Source: Spirosoma arboris (lineage in GTDB: Bacteria; Bacteroidota; Bacteroidia; Cytophagales; Spirosomataceae). Taken from it: a stretch of DNA of 64,000 nt. A program made the position numbers and the translations under genes. The notes beneath the pieces were generated by a model, which saw only the letters and a program-made list of their open reading frames with translations, ran no database searches and was not told the DNA's origin. Location of the stretch: positions 62,001-126,000 of the forward strand of contig NZ_WPIN01000017.1 in NCBI RefSeq assembly GCF_009754945.1, written 5' to 3'. Shown piece by piece: positions 34,337-42,926 of this stretch (position 1 is the stretch's first letter; the number at the start of each line of letters is the position of its first letter).

Positions 34337-34552
34337 GGGACTTGTCGTCAATCGACTCAATTTGCTCTTTGACTTCCTGGAAAGAGTTACCACAAAGTGG
34401 CATTTAGGACTCTATCCTACTGGCAATCAGCGAGTCGTCAATCGACGGACATTTTCTTAGTTTTATCGATTGACGACTTTTGGTCACCTAATGAGTTAGC
34501 AAAAACAACATCAGGGCTTCGCAAAGCCCTTTTTTTAGTCGTAAATTCACGG
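34337..34552 (+). promoter_or_regulatory. CRISPR leader with repeated GTCGTCAATCGAC motif
   Basis: The 216 bases between cas2 and the first repeat contain GTCGTCAATCGAC twice in direct orientation (34344-34356 and 34434-34446). It also occurs in inverted form at 34466-34478. The second and third copies can form a perfect 13-bp stem with a 20-base loop. A terminator hairpin follows. No clean TAnnTTTG promoter is visible. The array sense (repeats ending in ATTGAAAT, degenerate repeat at the far end) makes this the leader side. Confidence 0.7.
34513..34536 (+). terminator. Intrinsic terminator inside the CRISPR leader
   Basis: AGGGCTT (34513-34519), loop CGCA, AAGCCCT (34524-34530) and a following T run (to 34536) form a textbook terminator. 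It lies only 16 bases before the first repeat. It would end the cas transcript, and it would also stop any array transcript begun upstream. Confidence 0.8.
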
Positions 34553-34840
34553 CTTCTAATCGTACCTGTGAGGAATTGAAATTTTGCTATTGAATGCCTT
34601 CATCTTTCGGGTTGGTTTCTTCTAATCGTACCTGTGAGGAATTGAAATTTTAGGCTGTTCCAGCAATTCAGGGTGATCTATGGCTTCTAATCGTACCTGT
34701 GAGGAATTGAAATGCGTGAAGCTGGTAAACAACTGCACATTTGAGTCGAACTTCTAATCGTACCTGTGAGGAATTGAAATTGTTGATGATGTAATAGTAT
34801 TGAGTCGTGTTCTGTTACACTAGCGACTAGGAAATGAAAT
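34553..34840 (+). CRISPR. Short type I-B CRISPR array, four perfect repeats and one degenerate
   Basis: Four identical 30-bp repeats (34553-34582, 34619-34648, 34684-34713, 34751-34780) begin CTTCTAATCG and end GGAATTGAAAT. The three spacers between them are 36, 35 and 37 bases. A fifth, degenerate repeat keeps only the last dozen bases (11 of 12, ending at 34840), with a possible fourth spacer of about 30 bases. The 3' end ATTGAAAT fits the 8-nt crRNA handle made by Cas6. None of the spacers is seen elsewhere in the window. Confidence 0.97.
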
Positions 34841-34963
34841 TTGAGTGGGCTGAATAACTGAAACGAAAAAAGCTACTCTGAACCAGGGTTCGCGAGGGCA
34901 TAAGGTAAAGGCGACTTTGTTAATCGATTAAACCAGCCATGAAACCATGACTTCTATCATCTC

Positions 34964-35158
34964 TCACTCTCTTATAGGTTGATCACCGGGAACCGTCTTC
35001 TTTGAGAGATAAAGTCCCAATCCAGTGAAACTCAGTGAGGCAAAAAAACATAGGAGCGTATAATAGCTCGTAAAGGGCAAATAAAACGAGGTCGCAATGA
35101 AAAGTACAGAAATCAACAAAGAAACCAGGCTTAGAATTCGAAAGAAGTTACGTCTCAT
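34964..35158 (-). CDS. Small membrane protein, unknown
   Basis: The 64-residue frame encodes a basic N-terminus (MRRNFFRIL) and two hydrophobic segments (about residues 8-27 and 33-51) ending in a polar tail. It resembles many small inner-membrane proteins but is not recognised. It lies in the gene-poor stretch after the CRISPR array. Confidence 0.5.
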   Translation of the reverse strand: MRRNFFRILSLVSLLISVLFIATSFYLPFTSYYTLLCFFASLSFTGLGLYLSKKTVPGDQPIRE

Positions 35159-35238
35159 TCCCCCAAATTAACAATATAGGAAAATGATAAACATTAAATT
35201 ATCGAAAAAGTAATTATATGGCAATCAACTGTTCTTTA

Positions 35239-35346
35239 TTACTCAACGAGCAAAACTAACCAGCAAGCAATACCCACCATAGCAATTAAGACAAGTAGGT
35301 AAGCAAAAAATGCAACAAAGTCAAACTGTTCAAAGAAGTTTTTCAT
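35239..35346 (-). CDS. 35-residue single-span membrane mini-protein
   Basis: MKNFFEQFDFVAFFAYLLVL... has one clear hydrophobic helix of about 20 residues (positions 11-33) after a short polar start and ends with Val-Glu. Its clean helix suggests a real small protein, but no family is recognised. Confidence 0.4.
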   Translation of the reverse strand: MKNFFEQFDFVAFFAYLLVLIAMVGIACWLVLLVE

Positions 35347-35760
35347 GCTAAAACAACCTGTTGAGTCTAATATAACCCAGTAGCAACCTGGTTAAATAAT
35401 AATCAGATTATACTACGCATGATTCGATATGGCTTCTGGATCATAGCCAAGCCTAGAGGTAGAATTATGCCCTAATCTATATACGGATAAAGGCGGCTTT
35501 AGGTTGCTCAGAATAAAGAAAAAAAACCAAAAATTATTCTATTGAATAGCCCTACTAGCCGCCACTAGTAGAGATTTGAGCAAACGACTTCAATGACCAA
35601 AAAGCAAGTTCCAAATCCTCAGTACACTCAGGCAAAACAGGAAACTGGAAATAAGAAATATAAGGGTCCAGGGTCCAGGGATAAGTATAAGGAATGTACT
35701 AAACTTGATTGCCATTGTAGTGTAATTACAGTGAGTTAATGAAGTGACACGAAATCCAGA
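35347..35760. other. Gene-poor stretch after the array
   Basis: I see no convincing gene here. The DNA is AT-rich. A short direct duplication (GGGTCCAGGGTCCAGG, about 35666-35681) is the only feature that stands out. Confidence 0.5.
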
Positions 35761-35976
35761 TTAGGGCCTGGTGAAAACGTGATAAAACTTATAGCGGCAG
35801 CGGTCACAGGAATATCGTTTGACGGGGAATAATTTAGCCCATGAAGGGCGATGAGTCCGATTAAGTTCTGTCGATTTGCATTGTGGACATTGGGCTTTAA
35901 GTGTAAAGCCAGCTCGTACAAAAATAGTGGGGACAGCAATAACGAACCCAACTAGAAATACTAAAGCAAGTATCAT
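35761..35976 (-). CDS. Small membrane-anchored zinc-ribbon protein
   Basis: From the ATG at 35976 the protein has 71 residues. A hydrophobic helix (MILALVFLVGFVIAVPTIFV) is followed by a soluble domain with CPQCKS and, 25 residues on, CDRCRYKFY. This is a four-Cys zinc-ribbon pattern. An ATG nine codons upstream is an alternative start. Function unknown. Confidence 0.6.
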   Translation of the reverse strand: MILALVFLVGFVIAVPTIFVRAGFTLKAQCPQCKSTELNRTHRPSWAKLFPVKRYSCDRCRYKFYHVFTRP

Positions 35977-36337
35977 GTTAGCTCTTGATGAGTAATTAAG
36001 CACTTAAAAGTACTAGGAAACTCCCAATAAACCCAAAATATGATTGTATTTTTTATAATCTTGTTTAATAAACTCTCAACAAAAGCCTGATTTTATCACC
36101 TCAATAAACAAATCATTTTGCAGGCAATACGTTGTATAGGGTTGATCACTATGAATATATTCGTAGCAATCGACATTTTCATAGTTTACCTGTGTCAGTT
36201 CATCAACGCCAAAAACAGACAGTGGAGAATTGAAAGCAACAAATAGTAATAGCATCGACGATGAAAAATAGGTAGAGAATAGCCTCTGGTAAGCTTATCC
36301 CAACCAAAGCAGCTACAGACCAAAAGCAAAATATACT
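35977..36337. other. Intergenic region before the SDR operon
   Basis: There is no clear gene. A 31-codon plus-strand frame at 36151-36246 (MNIFVAIDIFIVYLCQF...) is weakly membrane-like and probably not real. No good promoter consensus was found upstream of the SDR gene. Confidence 0.4.
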
Positions 36338-37081
36338 ATGGGAGAATTTAGTGGACAGGTTGCGCTGATTACCGGAGCCGCGTCTGGAATAGGTTTGTTT
36401 ATCGCGCACAAATTACTGGCCGAAGGAGCTCGGGTAGGTTTACTCGATTTTAACGAGAGTGCCTTACAGAAAGCGTTCGAATCTTATGGCTCAAAAGCCC
36501 TCTTGATTGGCATCGACGTTACCAACGAGAAACTTGTTAATCAGTCCGTTATTCAGGTAAACACGCAGTTTGGCCAGATTGACTGCCTGATCAATTGCGC
36601 GGGTATTACGGGTATTACGAATACACAGAGTCACGACGTGAGTAGCGAAAATCTGCATAAAGTTTTTGAAGTGAATTTTATGAGTAGCTTCTACACCTCA
36701 AAGGCGGTATTACCGCTGATGCTCGCCCGAAATTATGGTCGTATTCTGCATATTGCATCAATTGCCGGAAAAGAAGGAAACGCGGGTATGCTGGCTTATT
36801 CTGCTTCGAAAGCGGCTGTTATCTGCATGGCTAAAGTTCAGGGAAAAGAATATGCCGAACGGGGAATTACGGTCAATGCACTAGCTCCGGCGGTAATTCA
36901 AACACCGCTGGTTGATGCAATGCCCGAAGTGCAGGTGAAATATATGACGGATAAAATTCCGATGAAACGATGCGGCACACTCGACGAAGTAGCTAACCTG
37001 GCTGCCTATATCGTTTCGCCAAAGAATAGTTTTACAACCGGCTTTACCTTCGATTTATCGGGAGGGCGGGCAACGTATTAA
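36338..37081 (+). CDS. SDR-family oxidoreductase
   Basis: The 247-residue protein is a classical short-chain dehydrogenase with the NAD(P)-binding TGAASGIG near residue 13. It has NCAGI near 88, the Ser of HIASIAG and the catalytic YSASK near 150. The segment VGLLDFNE with Asp after the second strand favours NAD. It is the first gene of a six-gene plus-strand operon; the next gene starts 8 bp later. It probably oxidises a sugar or sugar acid handled by this operon. The substrate is not known. Confidence 0.9.
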   Translation: MGEFSGQVALITGAASGIGLFIAHKLLAEGARVGLLDFNESALQKAFESYGSKALLIGIDVTNEKLVNQSVIQVNTQFGQIDCLINCAGITGITNTQSHDVSSENLHKVFEVNFMSSFYTSKAVLPLMLARNYGRILHIASIAGKEGNAGMLAYSASKAAVICMAKVQGKEYAERGITVNALAPAVIQTPLVDAMPEVQVKYMTDKIPMKRCGTLDEVANLAAYIVSPKNSFTTGFTFDLSGGRATY

Positions 37082-37089
37082 CTGGACCT

Positions 37090-38103
37090 ATGAACCCATC
37101 AGAAGCTAGTCGAAGAGAGTTTTTGAAAAATACGTCGCGAGGCTGCGCGGCTCTGTTGCTAACGCCCCAGTTGATACCAGTAAAACCGCTTGTTGAAACG
37201 GGTAAACGCGTAGGCATTATTGGGTTAGATACGTCCCACAGTACAGCCTTTACAAAAGCCCTCAACGCCCCCAATGCCAGTGCTGGCTTTCTGGGCTATA
37301 AAGTCGTGGCGGCTTATCCGCAAGGCAGCAAAGACATTGAGAGCAGTACCTCGCGCGTTCCGACCTATACAGAAGAAGTAAAAAAACTGAACGTAGAAAT
37401 CGTCGATTCGATCAGTGATCTGCTGAAAAAAGTGGATGTGGTTTTACTGGAAACCAACGATGGGCGACCGCATCTCGAACAAGCCTTGCAGGTGCTGAAG
37501 GCTGGAAAACGTGTGTTTATCGACAAACCCATTGCCGCATCACTGTCAGATGCCATCGCCATTTTCGACGCATCCAAAAAATATGCGATTCCGGTATTTT
37601 CTGCCTCATCGCTTCGGTACATTAAAGGCATTGAAAAAGTAGTTAAAAGTCAGGTATTGGGCGCCGATACATTTAGCCCCGCCGTACTCGAAAAGACGCA
37701 TCCCGATTTTTACTGGTATGGGATTCATGGCGTCGAAACGCTGTACACCGTTATGGGAACAGGCTGTAAACAAGTGGTACGCGTGCATACAGAAGGTACC
37801 GATATCATCGTAGGCACCTGGGCCGATGGGCGCGTTGGCACTGTTCGTGGTACGCGCACAGGAAAGCACGATTATGGCGGAACAGTTTTTACCCAAACTG
37901 GGAATATTGTACTAGGTCCGTATGGTGGCTATGAGCCACTTTTACAGGACATTATCAAGTACTTCGAAACAGGTCAAGTACCTGTTTCACCCGAGGAGAC
38001 CATCGAGATTTTTGCCTTTATGGAGGCTGCTGATGAAAGTAAACGCAACGGGGGTGCAGCAATTCCGCTCGAACGTGTCATGGCTAAGGCCAAGAAATCC
38101 TGA
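37090..38103 (+). CDS. Tat-exported Gfo/Idh/MocA-family oxidoreductase
   Basis: The 337-residue protein starts with a twin-arginine leader (SRREFLKNTSRGCAALLL), followed by a Rossmann fold (VGIIGLDTSHSTAFTKAL) and the Gfo/Idh motif variant RVFIDKPIAAS in place of the usual EKP. The C-terminal part is the shorter oxidoreductase domain. It is probably exported folded with bound cofactor. It lies 8 bp after the SDR gene and 28 bp before a second Gfo/Idh gene. Confidence 0.88.
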   Translation: MNPSEASRREFLKNTSRGCAALLLTPQLIPVKPLVETGKRVGIIGLDTSHSTAFTKALNAPNASAGFLGYKVVAAYPQGSKDIESSTSRVPTYTEEVKKLNVEIVDSISDLLKKVDVVLLETNDGRPHLEQALQVLKAGKRVFIDKPIAASLSDAIAIFDASKKYAIPVFSASSLRYIKGIEKVVKSQVLGADTFSPAVLEKTHPDFYWYGIHGVETLYTVMGTGCKQVVRVHTEGTDIIVGTWADGRVGTVRGTRTGKHDYGGTVFTQTGNIVLGPYGGYEPLLQDIIKYFETGQVPVSPEETIEIFAFMEAADESKRNGGAAIPLERVMAKAKKS

Positions 38104-38131
38104 CCAATTTATTCCTCTTTTACCCTTTGTC

Positions 38132-39499
38132 ATGAAAACTACTGAAAACAATCAAGGAGAAAATTCCCGGCGTGATTTTGTCAAGAAGACATTTACCGGC
38201 GCTTCAGTCTTATCTGTAGGGGGTATTCTGCCGGGATTTAGTGCCAAAAGCTACGGTCGAATTCTGGGTGCCAATGAAAAAGTGCGGGTTGGTGTTATGG
38301 GCGTAAATAGTCGCGGATTGGCTCTGTCGAGCAATTATGCACTACAACCCAACTGCGAAGTGGTCACGATCTGCGATGTAGATTCGAGAGCGGCCGAAAA
38401 GTGCATCACGACTGTAGAAGGTATTCAGAAGTCGAAGCCCAAAAATCAGCCCGATTTCAGAAAAGCACTCGACGATAAAGACATGGATGTTCTTGTTATT
38501 GCTGCTCCCGATCATTGGCATGCTCCAGCAGCTATTCTGGCATCGAAAGCAGGCAAGCATGTCTATCTAGAAAAACCATGCAGCCACAACCCTCATGAGG
38601 GTGAGCTATTAGTAGCCGTAGCCGCAAAGTACAAGAACGTTATCCAGATGGGTAACCAACGGCGTTCGTGGCCCAATGTGAAGCTGGCAATTGAGGATAT
38701 TAAAAACGGAGCGATTGGTCGTCCTTATTTTGCGAAAGGCTGGTACACCAACAACCGGGCTACGATTGGCGTTGGCAAGGTACAACCGACGCCCACATGG
38801 CTGAATTATGATTTATGGCAGGGACCCGCTCCCCGGCGCTCTTACAAAGACAACGTTATCCACTACAACTGGCACTGGTTCTGGCATTGGGGAACGGGCG
38901 AGGCCCTCAACAACGGCACCCATATGCTCGACCTGATGCGTTGGGGACTGGACGTCGATTATCCCAATAAAGTTACGTCGCTGGGTGGCCGTTATCGATA
39001 CAAAGACGACTGGGAAACACCCGATACACAGGTAATCAACCTGACCTTTCCGAATAATACCGCTATGACCTGGGAAGGCAGAAGCTGCAATGGCCGAGCT
39101 GTTGAAGGCAGCGATGTGGGGGTTACATTTTATGGCGAAACCGGCTCACTTCAATACGGGGGTGGCAATGCCTACAAAATTTTTGACCTCGACAATAAAC
39201 TAGTCAAAGATGTGAAGAACGACTTGTCCATTGATCCACGCAACAAAATGAATCCCTCGCAGGCTCTGGACGCAACGCACCTTCAAAATTTTGTAGAAGC
39301 TATCAAGAAAGGAACACCGTTAGCATCGGGCATTGTAGGCGGGCATCAGAGTACACTGCTCTGTCAGTTAGGCAACATTGCCCTGCGTTCGGGCGATGCA
39401 CTGGACATTGATCCAAAAAATGGACATATCCTGAATAACAAAGCCGCTATGAAATTTTGGCAGCGCGAGTACGAAAAAGGGTGGGAACCAACGATCTAA
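38132..39499 (+). CDS. Second Tat-exported Gfo/Idh/MocA-family oxidoreductase
   Basis: From the ATG at 38132 the protein has 455 residues, and its twin-arginine leader (NSRRDFVKKTFTGASVL) starts at residue 12. An earlier in-frame ATG would overlap the previous gene and hide the leader. The Rossmann fold (VRVGVMGVNSRG), AAPDHWHAPAAI and YLEKPCSHNP are clear. The C-terminal domain, with HYNWHWFWHWGTGEALNNG, is of the large secreted type. Some members of this superfamily (GH109) hydrolyse N-acetylgalactosaminides through an NAD mechanism. That alternative is worth noting next to nagA and nagB. Confidence 0.88.
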   Translation: MKTTENNQGENSRRDFVKKTFTGASVLSVGGILPGFSAKSYGRILGANEKVRVGVMGVNSRGLALSSNYALQPNCEVVTICDVDSRAAEKCITTVEGIQKSKPKNQPDFRKALDDKDMDVLVIAAPDHWHAPAAILASKAGKHVYLEKPCSHNPHEGELLVAVAAKYKNVIQMGNQRRSWPNVKLAIEDIKNGAIGRPYFAKGWYTNNRATIGVGKVQPTPTWLNYDLWQGPAPRRSYKDNVIHYNWHWFWHWGTGEALNNGTHMLDLMRWGLDVDYPNKVTSLGGRYRYKDDWETPDTQVINLTFPNNTAMTWEGRSCNGRAVEGSDVGVTFYGETGSLQYGGGNAYKIFDLDNKLVKDVKNDLSIDPRNKMNPSQALDATHLQNFVEAIKKGTPLASGIVGGHQSTLLCQLGNIALRSGDALDIDPKNGHILNNKAAMKFWQREYEKGWEPTI

Positions 39500-39500
39500 T

Positions 39501-39526
39501 GTAGCGCGGGTCTCCTCCCGCGCTAC
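39501..39526. repeat. GC-rich hairpin between Gfo/Idh and transporter genes
   Basis: A perfect 10-bp stem, GTAGCGCGGG (39501-39510) with CCCGCGCTAC (39517-39526), encloses a 6-base loop. It has no T tract, so it is more likely a repeat or an mRNA processing structure than a terminator. A related element with GTAACGCGG arms lies beside argC. Confidence 0.75.
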
Positions 39527-39538
39527 AACCAACTCAAC

Positions 39539-40864
39539 ATGAGCACAGTAGCAATTGACATACAGAGTCTGACCAAGCGGGAAACCACGATTTCTATTTT
39601 TCTGATTGGGCTGATGTTTTTCATCTTCGGCTTCATTTCGTGGGTTAATTCAATCCTGATTCCCTATTTCAAAATTGCCTGCGAACTAACTAGTTTTCAG
39701 GCCTATCTGGTCGCATTCGCCTTTTACGTTGCCTATTTCATCATGTCGGTTCCGGCATCTTATCTATTAAAAGCCGTCGGGTTCAAAAAAGGGATGATGG
39801 TTGGCTTTTGGGCAATGGCGTTGGGAGCTTTTATTTTTATTCCGGCTGCCATGACCCGAACCTATGCCGTTTTCCTGATGGGCTTGTTTACGATCGGAAT
39901 TGGGCTGGCGATTCTGCAAACCGCTACGAATCCGTACATCACCATTCTAGGACCGAAAGAGCGGGCTGCCCAACGCATTAGCCTGATGGGTATCTGCAAT
40001 AAGGCCGCTGGCATTCTCTCCCCGTTGATCTTCGCAGCTGTCATTCTACGTCCGACAGATACCAATTTGTTCGCTCAGCTAAGTACTATGACTCCCATGC
40101 AGCGGGGTATAGCGCTCGACGAACTGGTTCGTCGGGTTATTCCGCCCTATGCTGTATTGGGTACCTTTTTATTTGTGCTGGGCTATCTGGTATATCGCTC
40201 TCCCCTACCCGAAATCGACACAGAGCACGAAACGCCCGATGTGGCAACGGCCAACGCCGGGAAGACGAGTATCCTTCAGTTTCCACACCTGATTTTAGGA
40301 GCTTTCGCTATTTTCCTGCACGTAGGTACGCAAGTGATCGCCATTGATACGATTATCGGATATGCCAATTCAATGGGTATCGATTTGCTCAAAGCCAAGA
40401 CATTCCCATCGTATACGCTATTCTGCACCATTTGTGGCTACATTATCGGCATCATTACTATTCCTCGATTTATTAGTCAGGTCAATGCCCTGCGTATCTG
40501 CACATTACTGGGAACGACGTTTACGCTGCTCATCATTTTTACCCATGGAACGGTAACCTTTCTGGGCCATACGGCAGATATTTCCATCTGGTTTGTTGTG
40601 CTGCTGGGTTTGGCAAATTCGTTGGTTTGGGCGGGACTTTGGCCGCTGGCTCTGGATGGGCTAGGTCGCTTTACAAAATTGGGGGCATCTATTCTAATTA
40701 TGGGCCTATGTGGTAATGCCATCATGCCACTTTTTTACGGTTATTTCGCCGATTTATATAACGTTCATACAGCCTATTGGGTGCTTTTTCCCGGTTATCT
40801 TTATCTGGTCTACTACGCCATGTACGGCCATACGGTAAAACGGTGGTCGTTGACCAAAGACTGA
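39539..40864 (+). CDS. FucP-type sugar MFS transporter
   Basis: The 441-residue integral membrane protein has about 12 hydrophobic helices. Its N-terminal sequence (FLIGLMFFIFGFISWVNSILIPYF) and LQTATNPYITILGPKERAAQRISLMGI are characteristic of the FucP/glucose-galactose family of sugar:H+ symporters. With nagA and nagB downstream it may import GlcNAc (NagP-like) or a related sugar across the inner membrane. It lies 39 bp after the Gfo/Idh gene and 5 bp before nagA. Confidence 0.92.
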   Translation: MSTVAIDIQSLTKRETTISIFLIGLMFFIFGFISWVNSILIPYFKIACELTSFQAYLVAFAFYVAYFIMSVPASYLLKAVGFKKGMMVGFWAMALGAFIFIPAAMTRTYAVFLMGLFTIGIGLAILQTATNPYITILGPKERAAQRISLMGICNKAAGILSPLIFAAVILRPTDTNLFAQLSTMTPMQRGIALDELVRRVIPPYAVLGTFLFVLGYLVYRSPLPEIDTEHETPDVATANAGKTSILQFPHLILGAFAIFLHVGTQVIAIDTIIGYANSMGIDLLKAKTFPSYTLFCTICGYIIGIITIPRFISQVNALRICTLLGTTFTLLIIFTHGTVTFLGHTADISIWFVVLLGLANSLVWAGLWPLALDGLGRFTKLGASILIMGLCGNAIMPLFYGYFADLYNVHTAYWVLFPGYLYLVYYAMYGHTVKRWSLTKD

Positions 40865-40869
40865 TTCTG

Positions 40870-42045
40870 ATGCGACAAAAAATAAGCAATTGCACTATTT
40901 TAACCCCTTACCGGGCAATTAAGGGCGGAACTATAGTCATTGACGGAAACCAGATTGTGGGTATACACAATGGACCGATAGACGTCCCTGATGCCGTTGA
41001 TATTGACGCAGAGGGGCAGTTTGTGGCACCCGGCTTCATCGACATTCATGTGCATGGCGGGGGTGGTTTCGATTTCATGGATGGCACCGAAGAAGCCTTT
41101 CTCAAAATCGCTGAACTCCACGCCCGGTACGGCACTACAGCGCTAGTCCCGACTACCTTAACCGCCGAACGGGAAGATTTGCTAGAAACGCTGGATGTGT
41201 ATGAAAAAGCCAATCGGAGTAATACGAAAGGAGCTACTTTTTTGGGTATTCATCTGGAAGGACCCTACTTCGCACTTAGCCAACGGGGCGCTCAAGACCC
41301 TCGTTATATTCGCAACCCTGATCCGGATGAATACGAAGAAATACTAAACTACTCGTCCTCTATTGTCCGCTGGAGTGCTGCCCCCGAGCTGAACGGAGCC
41401 ATTGCTTTCGGACAACGGCTCCGACAAAAAGGCATCATAGCCGCCATTGCCCATACCGATGCCCTGTATGACGATGTACTAAATGCCTATGAAAACGGGT
41501 ACTCACTGGTAACGCATTTGTATTCAGCTATGTCTGGGGTTACACGGCGAAATGCGTTTCGGTATGCCGGCGTCATTGAGAGCGCTTTCTTGCTGGGCCT
41601 TGACGTTGAAATTATTGGCGATGGTATTCACCTGCCTCCACCCTTACTCAAACTAGTTTATAAAATAAAAGGGGCTGACCGTACTGCGTTGATTACGGAT
41701 GCCATGCGAGCAGCTGGCATGCCTGAAGGCGAAAGCACGCTGGGCTCTCTCAAAAATGGATTAAAGGTGATTGTTGAAGATGGTGTCGCCAAACTACCTG
41801 ATCGAACGGCTTTTGCGGGCAGCGTGGCGACAACAAATCAACTCGTCCGAAACATGGTAAAATTCGCCGATGTACCCTTGCTCGAAGCTATTCGGATGGC
41901 GAGTACGACACCCGCCCGAATCATGGGCGTCGATCACCGAAAAGGTTCGCTCGCCAAAGGCAAAGATGCCGATCTGGTATTCTTCGACCAGGATTTTATA
42001 ATCGGCGCAACAATGATTCAGGGGAAAATAATTTACAAAAAATAA
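40870..42045 (+). CDS. nagA: N-acetylglucosamine-6-phosphate deacetylase
   Basis: From the ATG at 40870 the protein has 391 residues, normal for NagA. An upstream in-frame ATG lies inside the transporter gene. Metal and catalytic residues are in IDIHVHGGGGFDFMDG, HLEGPYF, IAHTDA, VTHLYSAMS and ITDAMRAAG. It removes the acetyl group from GlcNAc-6-P in the cytoplasm. The C-terminal GSLAKGKDADLVFFD is typical of amidohydrolases. It is coupled to the transporter by a 5-bp gap and precedes the nagB-like gene by 64 bp. Confidence 0.93.
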   Translation: MRQKISNCTILTPYRAIKGGTIVIDGNQIVGIHNGPIDVPDAVDIDAEGQFVAPGFIDIHVHGGGGFDFMDGTEEAFLKIAELHARYGTTALVPTTLTAEREDLLETLDVYEKANRSNTKGATFLGIHLEGPYFALSQRGAQDPRYIRNPDPDEYEEILNYSSSIVRWSAAPELNGAIAFGQRLRQKGIIAAIAHTDALYDDVLNAYENGYSLVTHLYSAMSGVTRRNAFRYAGVIESAFLLGLDVEIIGDGIHLPPPLLKLVYKIKGADRTALITDAMRAAGMPEGESTLGSLKNGLKVIVEDGVAKLPDRTAFAGSVATTNQLVRNMVKFADVPLLEAIRMASTTPARIMGVDHRKGSLAKGKDADLVFFDQDFIIGATMIQGKIIYKK

Positions 42046-42109
42046 GTGTATTGTCTAAACCAATCAGGAGATTGGTTCAGACATATTAACCCTTTAATTG
42101 CCTCTCTCA

Positions 42110-42892
42110 ATGAGTAACTCAATAGCTCTTTTGCAGGAATTCACCGTAGACAAACTCAACGTCAAGCTGTTCGACACACGCCAGAATCTGGGTAAAAACG
42201 CTGCCCTATTAGCGGCCAATAGGATTCGGGAATTACAGGAAAAACAAGCGACTATCAATATTGTATTCGCAGCAGCGCCATCACAAAACGAGTTTCTGGA
42301 TGCGCTGGCAGAGCAGCCCAATATTGCCTGGGAACGGGTCAATGCCTTCCACATGGATGAGTACATTGGCTTGCCCGACGACGCTCCACAGCGGTTTGGC
42401 AACTACTTGAAAGATCGCCTATTCGACAAAGTACCGTTACGGACAATTTATTACATCAATGGCAACAGTGATCCTAACGTGGAGTGTAAACGTTATGAAG
42501 CTTTGTTACTCGAGTACCCCACCGATATCGTCTGTATGGGCATTGGCGAAAATTGCCATATTGCGTTTAACGATCCCCATGTAGCTCATTTTAATGATCC
42601 TATGCTTGTCAAACAAGTTGGTTTGGACCTGACAAGTCGCTGGCAACAGGTTCATGATGGTTGTTTTTCAACCCTGGAACAAGTCCCCGAATACGCGTTG
42701 ACGCTCACGATTCCAGCTTTAGTCAAAGCACCAGCGGTGTTTTGCATGGTGCCAGCAGTTCACAAAGCAGTAGCTATTCAACACACATTGGCCGATGCCA
42801 TTTCAGAACAATATCCTTCAACTATTTTACGGCAACATGCCAACGCTACCTTATTTATTGACCAGGATAGCGGACAGCTGATCAATAAATAA
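42110..42892 (+). CDS. NagB-like glucosamine-6-phosphate deaminase
   Basis: From the ATG at 42110 the protein has 260 residues; a TTG four codons earlier is possible. It belongs to the NagB/6-phosphogluconolactonase fold, with the catalytic-loop Asp in HMDEYIGL and the ring-opening His in GIGENCHIAFNDP. In that motif Cys stands where a Gly normally precedes the His, and Asp replaces the usual Glu of NEP. It would convert glucosamine-6-P to fructose-6-P plus ammonia after NagA. The two substitutions make altered specificity possible. It is the last gene of the operon. Confidence 0.85.
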   Translation: MSNSIALLQEFTVDKLNVKLFDTRQNLGKNAALLAANRIRELQEKQATINIVFAAAPSQNEFLDALAEQPNIAWERVNAFHMDEYIGLPDDAPQRFGNYLKDRLFDKVPLRTIYYINGNSDPNVECKRYEALLLEYPTDIVCMGIGENCHIAFNDPHVAHFNDPMLVKQVGLDLTSRWQQVHDGCFSTLEQVPEYALTLTIPALVKAPAVFCMVPAVHKAVAIQHTLADAISEQYPSTILRQHANATLFIDQDSGQLINK

Positions 42893-42926
42893 AATAGCGT
42901 TGTCATACTCAACAAAGGGCTCTGCC

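Noticed and set aside
34781..34840. A full fifth CRISPR repeat
   Set aside because: Only the last dozen bases match well; the first half does not. It is reported as a degenerate end repeat.
35977..36337. 31-codon frame MNIFVAIDIF... before the SDR gene and the overlapping minus-strand frame at 36203-36409
   Set aside because: Both are short, lack a promoter and conflict with each other. The minus-strand frame also runs into the SDR gene.
42057..42078. Hairpin AACCAAT/ATTGGTT between nagA and the nagB-like gene as a terminator
   Set aside because: The stem is only 7 bp, AT-rich and without a T run, so the two genes are kept in one operon.
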